Assembly: GCF_022601685.1 (NCBI RefSeq)
Contig: NZ_JAKUML010000006.1
Coordinates: 62,001 to 126,000, forward strand
DNA from: Acinetobacter sedimenti
GTDB taxonomy: Bacteria > Pseudomonadota > Gammaproteobacteria > Pseudomonadales > Moraxellaceae
Reading direction: 5' to 3'
DNA length: 64,000 nucleotides
Shown here: piece after piece, positions 27,475-37,229 of the stretch
How positions within the stretch are numbered: the first letter of the stretch is position 1
How the letters are laid out: each line of letters begins with the position of its first letter
The notes under the pieces: model-generated
Told to the model about the DNA's origin: nothing
What the model saw: only the letters and a program-made list of their open reading frames with translations
The model's database searches: none
Made by a program: the position numbers and the translations under genes

Positions 27475-28419
27475 TCACATGGTCAACATTGACATTTTTA
27501 CTTGATTACGACCATCTTGCTTTGCACAGTATAATTGTCGATCAACTTTTTGTTGAAAAACTTCTACAGAATCTTCAGATATATATGGAAAAATTACACC
27601 CATACCAAAACTGGCGGTTAAAAATGATTTCCCACCATTTTGCATAATAGGTGTCTTTTCAATTTGTATGCGAATACGCTCAGCGACTTCAAATGTTTTT
27701 CGCTCAGTGCTTCCTAAGATAATAATAACGAACTCTTCCCCGCCTATCCTAGCAACTAAATCTGTATCACGAACCCATGATTTCAGTGTATTAGCAATGA
27801 CCTGTAGAGCAATATCTCCAGCATGATGACCATAACAGTCATTGTATTGTTTAAAAAAATCAATATCGAGCATAATCATTGAAATCGCTGAGCAATTCCT
27901 TTTCGCCAACTCCCACTCTCTGACTAAAAAAGCATCATAAAATCGGCGATTCGCCACACCTGTTAAACAATCTTGATAAGACAAAACTTCAAGTTCTTGC
28001 TTTAATAATATTAACTCTTCTTCAGCACTTTTTTGGGCATGAATATCAAACATTAGCCCAACTAAAGATATAGGTTCATTTTTTTCATTACAAATCACAT
28101 GCACTACATCTCGTATCCATATATAGTCGCCACCTCTAACCAAGATTCGATAGTCAGCTTCATGAGCTACCCCTTTCATGGACTGCTCTAAACAATTTTC
28201 AACCACCCTATCTCTTTCATCAGGATGAATACATTCCGCCCAATCGCTAATGCCCGCCCAGTCTTCCACATTCCAACCAAACATTTCTTTAATCTGAGGT
28301 CCAACATAACTAAAAGTCATGGTTTGCCAGTCAACTTGCCAAGGCAAAGCCTTAGTTGATTCTACTAAAGTTTTATAAAAAGTTTCACTGTTATCTTGTT
28401 CAGTTGGCTTTATATTCAT
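27475..28419 (-). CDS. PAS-GGDEF diguanylate cyclase
   Basis: A soluble 314-residue cyclic-di-GMP synthase. A PAS domain of the PAS_3 type with a PAC tail covers about 20-130 (WQTMTFSYVGPQIKEMFGW, HPDERDRV, YRILVRGGDYIWIRDV). A short coiled linker (QKSAEEELILLKQELEVL) leads to the GGDEF domain from about 148. The active motif is GGEEF at 226-230 and the inhibitory I-site RDTD lies at 217-220. GGGAGAG five bases before the ATG supports the start. The signal sensed by the PAS domain is unknown. Confidence 0.9.
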   Translation of the reverse strand: MNIKPTEQDNSETFYKTLVESTKALPWQVDWQTMTFSYVGPQIKEMFGWNVEDWAGISDWAECIHPDERDRVVENCLEQSMKGVAHEADYRILVRGGDYIWIRDVVHVICNEKNEPISLVGLMFDIHAQKSAEEELILLKQELEVLSYQDCLTGVANRRFYDAFLVREWELAKRNCSAISMIMLDIDFFKQYNDCYGHHAGDIALQVIANTLKSWVRDTDLVARIGGEEFVIIILGSTERKTFEVAERIRIQIEKTPIMQNGGKSFLTASFGMGVIFPYISEDSVEVFQQKVDRQLYCAKQDGRNQVKMSMLTM

Positions 28420-28525
28420 GAAGACTCTCCCAAGATCAGCACAACTGCTTCATCCGATCGACTATTAGTCCTTACTCTCCTCTAAAATTTCATTCTTCTA
28501 AATTTCAGATAGAGTCACTTAAGAC

Positions 28526-28556
28526 AAAAAAGTCTGCCCTTAAGCAAACTTTTTTG
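28526..28556 (-). terminator. Terminator of the lipoprotein gene at 28574
   Basis: Arms AAAAAAGT and ACTTTTTT with an inner TGC/GCA pairing, located about 20 bases past the stop codon on the minus strand. Confidence 0.7.
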
Positions 28557-28573
28557 ACAAAGAAGCAGTAACA

Positions 28574-29611
28574 TTAAGCAGCTGTATATTCGTATTTCAC
28601 ACTATACGATAATGAAAGGCCATTTGCGTTCACTGTTGCATCAATATTGCCCACTGTACCATCAAATGAACAAGAATTGATTTTCACAGAACCATCTGGT
28701 AATTGGGCATTCATTTCATCTGATCCACAAAATTCAGACTTATTCGCAGGTTTTGGAATATTATTGATGGTAACTGATGTGCTACTACCCATCACGGATG
28801 TCGTTACTTTAAGGTTGTAATCACCACTTGGAAGGTTTGGATTATTTCCTGTATCGATAATAATATTAATACCATCTGTACTGATGTCATAATTCCAGTT
28901 GTAACTTGTACCATTCACACTATAGTTCACATTACAAGTATATGTTGAACCAACGCCACTACAAGCCGAATTCAATCCAGTAATGACCACGCTATCCAAA
29001 ATTGCATCGAAACCAGTTGAGTTCGCATCAAACTCATATTCAAATAAGTCTGGATAACCCGTTGTACTATTAAAGCCATTTGCTTCAAAGACTGTTTTAA
29101 GATTGGCAATCGCTTCTTTTGATGCTTCCTCAAGGATCTCATTAAATTCATCAATCGTTGTTTCTGCGGCAATCTGTTTCCAATTCGCATAAACATCTGC
29201 CAACGAGTCAAAATCACGATCTTCTGCTGCTTTATTGGCAGCCAGTATAGACTGAGTTGTAAGCTGAGTTACATTGACATAGCCTGCACCTGCCGCATAC
29301 GAATACAGTACTGTTTCACCTTTTGATGCTTTGATCATATATGGTGCGCCTGTATCAATTTGGATGGTGAATTTACCATTTTGATCAGTCGTTGTTGTTG
29401 CAGTCTGACCATTTTTATTCACGACTTCAATACTCGCATCAGCTAATGCTGCTCCTGTTGCAGCAGTACCTGAAAGTGTCTCTTTTTGCTTTTGCTCTTC
29501 ACCAGATGGATTAGACGAATCATTATCATCGCCACCACACCCTGTAATTAGTAACATAGAACTCAGTACAGCTGACAACACAAATCCTTTATTTTTAAAT
29601 AACTTAGCCAT
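28574..29611 (-). CDS. Hypothetical lipoprotein with carboxypeptidase-regulatory-like domain
   Basis: A 345-residue exported lipoprotein: signal LSSMLLITG|C with the acylated cysteine at 25 followed by GGDDNDSS. Residues about 45-110 (LSGTAATGAALADASIEVVNKNGQTATTTTDQNGKFTIQID) look like a carboxypeptidase-regulatory-like beta sandwich. The C-terminal half (about 200-345) has paired cysteines and a beta-rich look. I do not recognise a specific function. GAAGGGGAAG before the ATG is a good ribosome site. It stands alone between the PAS-GGDEF gene and nuo. Confidence 0.75.
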   Translation of the reverse strand: MAKLFKNKGFVLSAVLSSMLLITGCGGDDNDSSNPSGEEQKQKETLSGTAATGAALADASIEVVNKNGQTATTTTDQNGKFTIQIDTGAPYMIKASKGETVLYSYAAGAGYVNVTQLTTQSILAANKAAEDRDFDSLADVYANWKQIAAETTIDEFNEILEEASKEAIANLKTVFEANGFNSTTGYPDLFEYEFDANSTGFDAILDSVVITGLNSACSGVGSTYTCNVNYSVNGTSYNWNYDISTDGINIIIDTGNNPNLPSGDYNLKVTTSVMGSSTSVTINNIPKPANKSEFCGSDEMNAQLPDGSVKINSCSFDGTVGNIDATVNANGLSLSYSVKYEYTAA

Positions 29612-29793
29612 TTTACTTCCCCTTCAAAATTGTCATTTAATAAAGCAATTTCTTGCTTCAAAATTTATTATTATGCAGGAGTGGAAATCGTCATATCCCC
29701 TGTTTAGAGGATATTGAAATATATATTTTATTTTATTAAATAATACTTCACCTATTTAATAACTTTTAAGTTATATACCTTATTTCAATCCCA

Positions 29794-29829
29794 TAAAAAA
29801 ACCACAAATCGAAATTTGTGGTTTTTTTT
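29794..29829 (-). terminator. Terminator at the end of the nuo operon
   Basis: Arms ACCACAAAT and ATTTGTGGT with loop TTCG (minus strand), flanked by A and T runs, about 15 bases past the nuoN stop. Confidence 0.9.
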
Positions 29830-29844
29830 ACATCATTTATCAGT

Positions 29845-31314
29845 TTATTCAACAACTGCGATTTTTGCCATTTCTGCAAATTTTAATACAGGCTCAGGAT
29901 AAATACCAAATAATAATACCAGTAATGCAGCACCAAGTACCATGATACCCCCTGCTGTTTGTCCCCAATGCCCTTGTGCATCAATACGTGGTTTAGACGG
30001 TGCCGTCATATACATCACCACCATGACACGCAGATAGTAGTACAAACCAATACCACTACCAATGATGATCATCGCTGCTAAGAACCAGTTGGTTGCCGCC
30101 ACAGCCGCCAAGATCACAACGAATTTTGCGATAAAGCCTGCGGTAAGTGGAATACCTGCCAAAGACAACATCATCACCGTCAACGTCGCCGTCAATACTG
30201 GACGACGCCAAAACAGACCACGATAGTCCGCCAAGCTTTCCGCTTCATCCAAATTATTGTATGGGCTCGACATCAGCGATACTGCACCAAATGCACCAAT
30301 CGTCGTCAACACATACACCGCAATATAGACGGTAATCGTGCTGACACTTGATACATCAGTACTCACCAATGCAATCAAGATATAACCAAAATGAGCAATT
30401 GATGAATACGCCAAGATACGTTTGATATTGACTTGCGTCACTGCAAGCAAGTTACCTGCAAGGATTGAAAGTACAGCAATCACTGTCAACACAGTCATCA
30501 TACCATCAAGTACCAAAGTCCCTGAGGTCAAGAAATAGCGAAGCACTAAACCAAGCATTGCGACTTTTGCCACAGTGGCAAGGAAAGTTGCCATTGGCGT
30601 TGGCGCACCTTGATAGACATCAGAAGTCCATTTATGAAATGGCGCAAGTGATAGCTTAAATGCAGAACCAAAGACAATCAGTCCAAGACCAACTACCACC
30701 AGTGGCTCATTGATGACTTGCACGACTTTCATTGCCGATGCAGTGAATGACATCTCACCTGTATACGCATAGAGATAAGCAAAGCCCATCAACATCATCG
30801 CAGAAGCCGTTGCAGACAAGACCAGATATTTCACACCTGATTCTAAAGACTGTGAACGCTGATAAGTATAAGCCAACATGCCATAGACAGGGATCGACAT
30901 CATTTCTAAGCTGATGAAGAACGATGCATAATGGGTACTCGTTACCATCAACATCGCACCAGCGACCGAACTGAGCAAAAGAATATAAAGCTCTTCTTTG
31001 CTGTCTTTAAAGCTGTCGATATACGCATGTGACAAGGTACAACATGCCAATGCAGCGATCAAAATCATGATCATGTAGATCAGTGCAAATGGATCAACTG
31101 TAAATAAGCCCATCACATTGCTTGGCTGAACACCCTGCCAAAATTGCCAAATAATATAAGCAACCGCAAGGTTTAGACCGATCACACTCACTGTGGCAAC
31201 CAAAGTATGATTGCGTTTCAACGCCACCAAAAGCATGGCAATAATCGCTGTTACAGCAACGATCAATACAGGTGCGAGTGGCATGAGCTCCGAAATTTGT
31301 AATGTGAAGTTCAT
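29845..31314 (-). CDS. nuoN: NADH dehydrogenase I subunit N
   Basis: A proton-pumping antiporter-like membrane subunit of respiratory complex I (489 residues, about 14 helices). The conserved lysine-bearing stretches KYLVLSATASAMMLMG, FKLSLAPFHKWTSDVYQGAPTP and [19 protein letters not shown] are visible. It is the last gene of the 13-gene operon and begins one base after nuoM ends. Confidence 0.97.
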   Translation of the reverse strand: MNFTLQISELMPLAPVLIVAVTAIIAMLLVALKRNHTLVATVSVIGLNLAVAYIIWQFWQGVQPSNVMGLFTVDPFALIYMIMILIAALACCTLSHAYIDSFKDSKEELYILLLSSVAGAMLMVTSTHYASFFISLEMMSIPVYGMLAYTYQRSQSLESGVKYLVLSATASAMMLMGFAYLYAYTGEMSFTASAMKVVQVINEPLVVVGLGLIVFGSAFKLSLAPFHKWTSDVYQGAPTPMATFLATVAKVAMLGLVLRYFLTSGTLVLDGMMTVLTVIAVLSILAGNLLAVTQVNIKRILAYSSIAHFGYILIALVSTDVSSVSTITVYIAVYVLTTIGAFGAVSLMSSPYNNLDEAESLADYRGLFWRRPVLTATLTVMMLSLAGIPLTAGFIAKFVVILAAVAATNWFLAAMIIIGSGIGLYYYLRVMVVMYMTAPSKPRIDAQGHWGQTAGGIMVLGAALLVLLFGIYPEPVLKFAEMAKIAVVE

Positions 31315-31315
31315 G

Positions 31316-32920
31316 TTATTGCACCTCCATCGGCTGAATCTGTGTCATCGGTTCAACCACCGAATTTACTTGAGGTAGATAACTATTGACGATCCATTCA
31401 AGGCTAGAGTTCGACACATCCAAGATCGTTTGCGGATACATCCCAAGCCACACTAGACCGACCACACAAACCATCAAAATACTGATTTCACGTGCAGATA
31501 AATCTTTTAGTGGATTTTCATAATGTGAGACTTGTTCAGGATTTGGCTCACCGAATAGAGAACGATGAATTAAGATCAAACCGTACAAACCTGCTAAGAC
31601 CAAACTTGAAGCAGCAAGGATCGTAAACACAGGGTAACGATCAAATGAGCCCATCAAGATCAAAAACTCACCGATAAAGTTACCGAGTCCTGGTACACCC
31701 ACCAATGCCGCAACGAAGAACATCAAGAAAAATGGTAAATAGCGGAACTGACCACGCATACCACCCATCAAACGCATATCACGAGTGTGCATACGCTCGT
31801 ACACCTGACCACACATGATGAACAATGCTGCAGATGACAAGCCATGTGCCAACATCATGATCATCACACCTTGGAAGCTCACGATATTTCCTGCGTAGAT
31901 TGCAAGGAGAATAAAGCCCATATGTGAAATAGATGTGTATGCCAAAAGACGCTTCATATCAGTTTGTTGATACGCCAATACTGCGCCGTAGAACACACCG
32001 AATAAACCTAAAATAATGGCGATATTGGCAAATTCTGCTGAAGCTTCAGGGAAGAATGGAATCACAAAACGGAGCAAACCATAAGCTGCTGTTTTGATTA
32101 AAATCCCTGCTAAGTCTACAGAACCTGCTGTTGGTGCTTGCGCATGTGCATCAGGCAACCAACCATGAAATGGGAATACAGGTAGCTTTACTGCAAAACC
32201 AATGAAGAAACACAGCATCAAGGCATAATCCAAACCATGTGGAATCTGCGTACCGAGCAACTCCATATAGTTAAAGGTAATGCGCGCTGTTTCAGGGCTG
32301 ACTTGCAATTGTTGGGTATAGTTAACCAATACCAAAGCCAAGATACCCACCAACATGATCAGACCTGACACTTGCGTGTAGATAAAGAACTTGGTGGCAG
32401 CATAAACACGTGAACGACCGTTCGAGCCTTTGTGTCCCCAAAGTGCGATCAAGAAGTAGATCGGCACCAACATCATCTCCCAGAAGAAGAAAAACAGGAA
32501 CATATCAATAGCTAGGAATACACCGATGACACCGCCTAAACTCCATAATAAGTTTAGGAAGAAGAAACCTTCGTTCTTTTGAATCTCAGACCACGAACAG
32601 CCTACTGCGAGAATTCCCAGTAATGCCGTCAATGCCACCATCAGCATCGACAATCCATCAGCTGCCAAGTGAATGCTAATTCCAAAAGTTGGAATCCATT
32701 GCACCATAAACTCAGCAGCCCAATCAGGTGTTGCACCTTGTGGCTCAAACTGAAAATTACCTTGTTGCCATAACATCAGCGATAGGACTAAAGTAATCGT
32801 CATACCGATCAATGCGATCCAACGTGTGACATTGGCACCCGCTTTAGCAATGATCCAACAAATAAAACCCGCAATAAAAGGAACTAATATCAGCGCAGGA
32901 AGAATCCAATTGTTTTCCAT
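31316..32920 (-). CDS. nuoM: NADH dehydrogenase I subunit M
   Basis: A second antiporter-like proton-pumping subunit (534 residues). FFFFWEMMLVPIYFLIALWG contains the membrane glutamate of the channel, and KLPVFPFHGWLPDAHAQAPTAGSVDLAGILIKTAAYG and MKRLLAYTSISHMGFILLAI are the family signatures. It begins one base after nuoL. Confidence 0.97.
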   Translation of the reverse strand: MENNWILPALILVPFIAGFICWIIAKAGANVTRWIALIGMTITLVLSLMLWQQGNFQFEPQGATPDWAAEFMVQWIPTFGISIHLAADGLSMLMVALTALLGILAVGCSWSEIQKNEGFFFLNLLWSLGGVIGVFLAIDMFLFFFFWEMMLVPIYFLIALWGHKGSNGRSRVYAATKFFIYTQVSGLIMLVGILALVLVNYTQQLQVSPETARITFNYMELLGTQIPHGLDYALMLCFFIGFAVKLPVFPFHGWLPDAHAQAPTAGSVDLAGILIKTAAYGLLRFVIPFFPEASAEFANIAIILGLFGVFYGAVLAYQQTDMKRLLAYTSISHMGFILLAIYAGNIVSFQGVMIMMLAHGLSSAALFIMCGQVYERMHTRDMRLMGGMRGQFRYLPFFLMFFVAALVGVPGLGNFIGEFLILMGSFDRYPVFTILAASSLVLAGLYGLILIHRSLFGEPNPEQVSHYENPLKDLSAREISILMVCVVGLVWLGMYPQTILDVSNSSLEWIVNSYLPQVNSVVEPMTQIQPMEVQ

Positions 32921-32921
32921 C

Positions 32922-34811
32922 TTATAACCCCACCTGCTTGACGATTAGGATGATCACTAACACAACAACACCTAAAGCAATACTTGACGCATATTCACGT
33001 AAAGACCCTGTTTGTCGCCAACTGGTAAATTTATGACCACCTTTGACCACCGCAGGAATCATCAACCACAATCCATCGACAGGATCACGACCAAGAATAC
33101 GTGCAAGCAATAAATATGGTTTCACAAACACTAAGTCATACAAGGCATCAAATCCAAAGGCACTACGCCAAATGTGCGCAACACCTGCACCAAACGAAGT
33201 ATTTGCCAGTTTTTTGACTGAACCATAAGCGAAAGCAAACAGGATAATACCAAGTACTAAACCGGTCAGTGCAATTCCGACTGCATACAATTCTATCGTG
33301 TGCTTATAATGCTCAAGATCAGCCGTCATGGTAAATGCAGGAATATTTGCTTCAGTCAAAATATTTAACACTGGCGTTTGTAATAGCGCACCCACCGCAG
33401 TTGAAAGTACTGCTAAGATTGCCAGTGGTAGCCAATAGCTCACGCCTTTAATCTCGTGATAATGGGTTTTCTCTTCACCGAAGAACACCACCCAAATCAA
33501 ACGGAAGGTATAAATCGAGGTCAAGAATGCACCTGCAACACCAACCCAGAATAATGTGCCGTAAGTTTCGATACCCGTAGTATGACCATGCGCCCAAACT
33601 TGCCAAAGAATCGCATCTTTAGAGAAGAAGCCGACCGTAATAAATGGTAATGCAGCCAATGCACCACCACCGATGGCAAAGCAAGCAAATAAGAATTTAT
33701 TACGCTTAAACAAGCCACCCATTTTGAAAATGTTTTGCTCATGATGATAGGCTAGAATCACCGCACCAGAAGACAAGAACAATAATGCTTTAAAGAATGC
33801 GTGGGTAAGCATATGGAACAGACCTGCTTGATAAGCTTCTGCGCCCACTGCCATAAACATATAACCGAGCTGACTCATAGTTGAGTAGGCAAGAATACGT
33901 TTGATATCGGTTTGTACCAATGCCGCAAAACCTGCAACTAATAAAGTCACCGCACCGACAATCGAGATAAATTGTAAAATCTCAGGTGCCATTTGGAACA
34001 CAGTATAAGTACGGCAAGTCAAATACACCCCTGCTGTTACCATCGTTGCCGCATGGATCAATGCAGATACTGGTGTAGGACCTGCCATCGCATCAGCAAG
34101 CCATGTTTGTAGTGGAATCTGTGCCGATTTACCTGCTGCACCTAAGAACAACATCAACGCTGTCCAAAATGCAATATTGCTATCGGTCAACATGGTTTTA
34201 GCATTTTCAACGATATACACCGTATCTAATGTGCCAAACTGTTGATAAAGCAAGAACAACGCAATCAATAAAAACACATCACCAACACGTGTTACGGTAA
34301 ATGCTTTGATCGCCGCCCAGCCATTGGCAGGATTTGAATAATAAAAACCAATCAACAGGTATGAACACAGACCGACACCTTCCCAACCCAAGAATAGCAA
34401 CGCTAAGTTATCACCGAGTACCAACACCAACATGCTCGCTACGAACAAGTTGAAGTAAGAGAAGAAGCGTGCATAGCCATCTTCACCACGCATATACCAT
34501 GAGGCAAAGATGTGAATCAGGAAACCGACACCCGTAATCATGCCAATCATCAACAGTGATAAGCCGTCCAAGTGCAAGCCAAAGGTCGCTGAAAAATCAC
34601 CGACATTAAACCATGTCCATAAGTATTGATTGTAGGCGGTACCGTCTGCTTGAACGAATTCGATTCCTGCAAACAATGCCACCAACGCTGATAAACCAAC
34701 TGAACCAACACCGATCAGTGCTGCCACATTTTCAGAAAGCTTATCTCGACCTGCCGCCAATAAGATAAAACCAATCAGCGGAAATAGAATTGTTAAATAT
34801 AAATAACTCAT
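32922..34811 (-). CDS. nuoL: NADH dehydrogenase I subunit L
   Basis: The distal proton-pumping subunit (629 residues). It shows [53 protein letters not shown] and [21 protein letters not shown]. The C-terminus is extended with two extra hydrophobic segments and a long lateral helix that clamps NuoM and NuoN in known structures. The start overlaps the nuoK stop by four bases. Confidence 0.97.
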   Translation of the reverse strand: MSYLYLTILFPLIGFILLAAGRDKLSENVAALIGVGSVGLSALVALFAGIEFVQADGTAYNQYLWTWFNVGDFSATFGLHLDGLSLLMIGMITGVGFLIHIFASWYMRGEDGYARFFSYFNLFVASMLVLVLGDNLALLFLGWEGVGLCSYLLIGFYYSNPANGWAAIKAFTVTRVGDVFLLIALFLLYQQFGTLDTVYIVENAKTMLTDSNIAFWTALMLFLGAAGKSAQIPLQTWLADAMAGPTPVSALIHAATMVTAGVYLTCRTYTVFQMAPEILQFISIVGAVTLLVAGFAALVQTDIKRILAYSTMSQLGYMFMAVGAEAYQAGLFHMLTHAFFKALLFLSSGAVILAYHHEQNIFKMGGLFKRNKFLFACFAIGGGALAALPFITVGFFSKDAILWQVWAHGHTTGIETYGTLFWVGVAGAFLTSIYTFRLIWVVFFGEEKTHYHEIKGVSYWLPLAILAVLSTAVGALLQTPVLNILTEANIPAFTMTADLEHYKHTIELYAVGIALTGLVLGIILFAFAYGSVKKLANTSFGAGVAHIWRSAFGFDALYDLVFVKPYLLLARILGRDPVDGLWLMIPAVVKGGHKFTSWRQTGSLREYASSIALGVVVLVIILIVKQVGL

Positions 34812-35116
34812 CCGCGCATCTCACTAGCTGCATCCACATCCAAGTGATGGAAGCGGTGATAAAACTGAAGAACGATCGCAAGTCCGATACATGCCTCGGC
34901 TGCTGCCAAAGTCAGAATCAAAATAAACATGATCTGACCATCAGGCTGTGCCCAAACACTTCCTGCCAAGACAAATGCCAAAGCTGCGGCATTCATCATC
35001 ACTTCAAGACTCATCAGAATGAATAATAAATTGCGACGAACCATGACCCCACAAAAGCCCAATGCAAACAAAATGGTCGCAAGGATTAGTCCGTGTTCGA
35101 TAGGAATATGACCCAT
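34808..35116 (-). CDS. nuoK: NADH dehydrogenase I subunit K
   Basis: A three-helix membrane subunit of 102 residues resembling MrpC. The helix with [17 protein letters not shown] carries the conserved membrane glutamate and a second acidic site lies in [13 protein letters not shown]. It overlaps nuoJ by one base and nuoL by four. Confidence 0.97.
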   Translation of the reverse strand: MGHIPIEHGLILATILFALGFCGVMVRRNLLFILMSLEVMMNAAALAFVLAGSVWAQPDGQIMFILILTLAAAEACIGLAIVLQFYHRFHHLDVDAASEMRG

Positions 35117-35643
35117 TAACCTTGCTCCTTCTGATCTTCATCAACTGGTACACGCTTCCCAAGATGATACGCTGCAACTAATGCTGCAAGTAACAACATC
35201 GCTGCGACTTCTACCAAGAGTAAATATTGGGTAAATAAAGCCGTACCAACCGCTTTAGGACCAATCACTTCTTGACCCATTAACGGGAGATTTTCAGTAT
35301 TACCGTTACAAATCATCCAAATAAGTACAATACCCATGATAAAGCTCATCGCCGCAGGCCAAGCCCACGTTTCTGAAGTCAACCATGATTTTTCTTGAAA
35401 AACTGTATGCGCACCGAGATTAAGCATCATCACCACGAACACGAACAACACCATGATTGCCCCTGCATAGACGATGATTTCCAATGCACCAGCAAATGGC
35501 GCACCGACGATAAAGAAAATCCCTGCCACCGCAAGTAAAGACACAATCAAGCTCAGTAAAGCATGGACAGGATTCGAGTTGGTAATTACTCGAATGGTCG
35601 AAATAATGGCTACCAACGCCATCAAATAAAATGGCCACATCAT
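35116..35643 (-). CDS. nuoJ: NADH dehydrogenase I subunit J
   Basis: A 175-residue five-helix membrane subunit at the quinone/antiporter junction. The pattern [53 protein letters not shown] is the family signature, including the third helix pi-bulge region. The start overlaps the nuoI stop by four bases. Confidence 0.97.
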   Translation of the reverse strand: MMWPFYLMALVAIISTIRVITNSNPVHALLSLIVSLLAVAGIFFIVGAPFAGALEIIVYAGAIMVLFVFVVMMLNLGAHTVFQEKSWLTSETWAWPAAMSFIMGIVLIWMICNGNTENLPLMGQEVIGPKAVGTALFTQYLLLVEVAAMLLLAALVAAYHLGKRVPVDEDQKEQG

Positions 35644-36203
35644 GGTAATAAACTCCGTACATCGATTGGCGCACTCTCACGTTGCGCTTGTCCTTTTTCT
35701 TTACCTGTCACTGCCATACCTGTTACACGGTAGAAGTTATAATCAGGATATTTACCTGGCCCAGAGATCAGTAGATTTTCTTTTTCGTAAACCAAATCTT
35801 GACGTACATATTCACCAAGCTCAAAGTCTGGTGTTAACTGAATCGCAGTGGTCGGACAGGCTTCTTCACACATCCCACAGAAAATACAACGTGAAAAGTT
35901 GATGCGGAAAAATTCAGGATACCAACGTCCATCTTCTTTCTCTGCTTTTTGTAGTGAAATACAACCGACTGGGCAAGCCACCGCACATAAGTTACATGCC
36001 ACACAACGCTCTTCACCGTCAGGATCACGAGTCAGCACAATACGACCACGATAGCGTGGCGGTACAATGTCCTCGCCTTTGACTTCTGGATAAAGAATCG
36101 TGTCACGTGGACGTGTGGCATGGCTAAACACCATAAACAATGAACGAATAATCGTTCCTGCACCGACGACGACTTTCCCTAAGGAAGCTAACATATTAAT
36201 CAT
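35640..36203 (-). CDS. nuoI: NADH dehydrogenase I subunit I
   Basis: A peripheral-arm ferredoxin-like subunit (187 residues) holding clusters N6a and N6b. The two [4Fe-4S] motifs are [15 protein letters not shown] and [15 protein letters not shown]. The N-terminus is amphipathic and lies on the membrane. It sits 18 bases after nuoH. Confidence 0.97.
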   Translation of the reverse strand: MINMLASLGKVVVGAGTIIRSLFMVFSHATRPRDTILYPEVKGEDIVPPRYRGRIVLTRDPDGEERCVACNLCAVACPVGCISLQKAEKEDGRWYPEFFRINFSRCIFCGMCEEACPTTAIQLTPDFELGEYVRQDLVYEKENLLISGPGKYPDYNFYRVTGMAVTGKEKGQAQRESAPIDVRSLLP

Positions 36204-36221
36204 TTTTCCCTGCCTCCTTAG

Positions 36222-37226
36222 TTACCATAAAATCACAGCACCAGTGACTAATAAGTTCACTAGCGCAAGCGGTAAACAGACTTTCCAACCAAAATTCATC
36301 ACTTGATCATAACGTGGACGAATCAACGAACCGCGCGCCAAGATAAACATCATCATAAAGAATAAGGTTTTGATAATGAACCAGAATACAGGTGGCACAA
36401 ATGGAATCTCAAGATTAAACGGCGCAAGCCATCCACCAAAAAATAGCGTCACGATCAATGCTGAAATAAGAATAATGTTGACGTATTCAGCAACGAAGAA
36501 CATCCCCCATTTCATCCCACCATATTCGACGTGATAACCTTCTGCTAATTCTTGTTCAGCTTCAGGTTGGTCAAATGGATGACGATGCGTTACCGCCACA
36601 CCCGCAACCACGAAGATCAAAAAACCTAAGAATTGAGGAATGATGAACCAGACATCACGCTGTGCTTCGACGATTTCACGCAAGTTAAATGAACCCGCAA
36701 TCGCCACCACACCCATCAATGAAATACCCAAAAACACTTCATAAGAAATGGTTTGTGCCGCAGAACGTAGACCACCGAGCAATGCATATTTGTTATTCGA
36801 AGACCAACCACCGAACAATACCGCATAGACTGCAATCCCAGCCATCGCCATAAAGAACAATAGCCCGATATTCATATCCGCCACACCGAGCGATGGGCTC
36901 ACAGGAATCACCATAAAGGATAAAACAGCAGTCGCCATCGCCACAGCAGGCGCAAGACGAAAGGTCAATTTATCAACGAACTTTGGTGTCCAGTCTTCTT
37001 TGAACATGATTTTGAGCATGTCGGCAACGATTTGGAACATGCCAAAAGGACCAACACGGTTTGGACCGTAACGGTCTTGCCATAAACCGAGCAGACGACG
37101 CTCGATAAATGACATCAACGCTGCCATGAGTACCACCACAAGCATGATGACAATCGCTTGAATCACCAAGAAAGCTGTTTCATAGCCGACTGCCCAACTT
37201 GGTAGAACGCGTAAAGATTCATTCAT
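36222..37226 (-). CDS. nuoH: NADH dehydrogenase I subunit H
   Basis: A 334-residue membrane subunit that forms the quinone-binding chamber with NuoB and NuoD. Signatures are [42 protein letters not shown] and [35 protein letters not shown] with its conserved acidic loop. It starts three bases after nuoG. Confidence 0.97.
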   Translation of the reverse strand: MNESLRVLPSWAVGYETAFLVIQAIVIMLVVVLMAALMSFIERRLLGLWQDRYGPNRVGPFGMFQIVADMLKIMFKEDWTPKFVDKLTFRLAPAVAMATAVLSFMVIPVSPSLGVADMNIGLLFFMAMAGIAVYAVLFGGWSSNNKYALLGGLRSAAQTISYEVFLGISLMGVVAIAGSFNLREIVEAQRDVWFIIPQFLGFLIFVVAGVAVTHRHPFDQPEAEQELAEGYHVEYGGMKWGMFFVAEYVNIILISALIVTLFFGGWLAPFNLEIPFVPPVFWFIIKTLFFMMMFILARGSLIRPRYDQVMNFGWKVCLPLALVNLLVTGAVILW

Positions 37227-37229
37227 GAT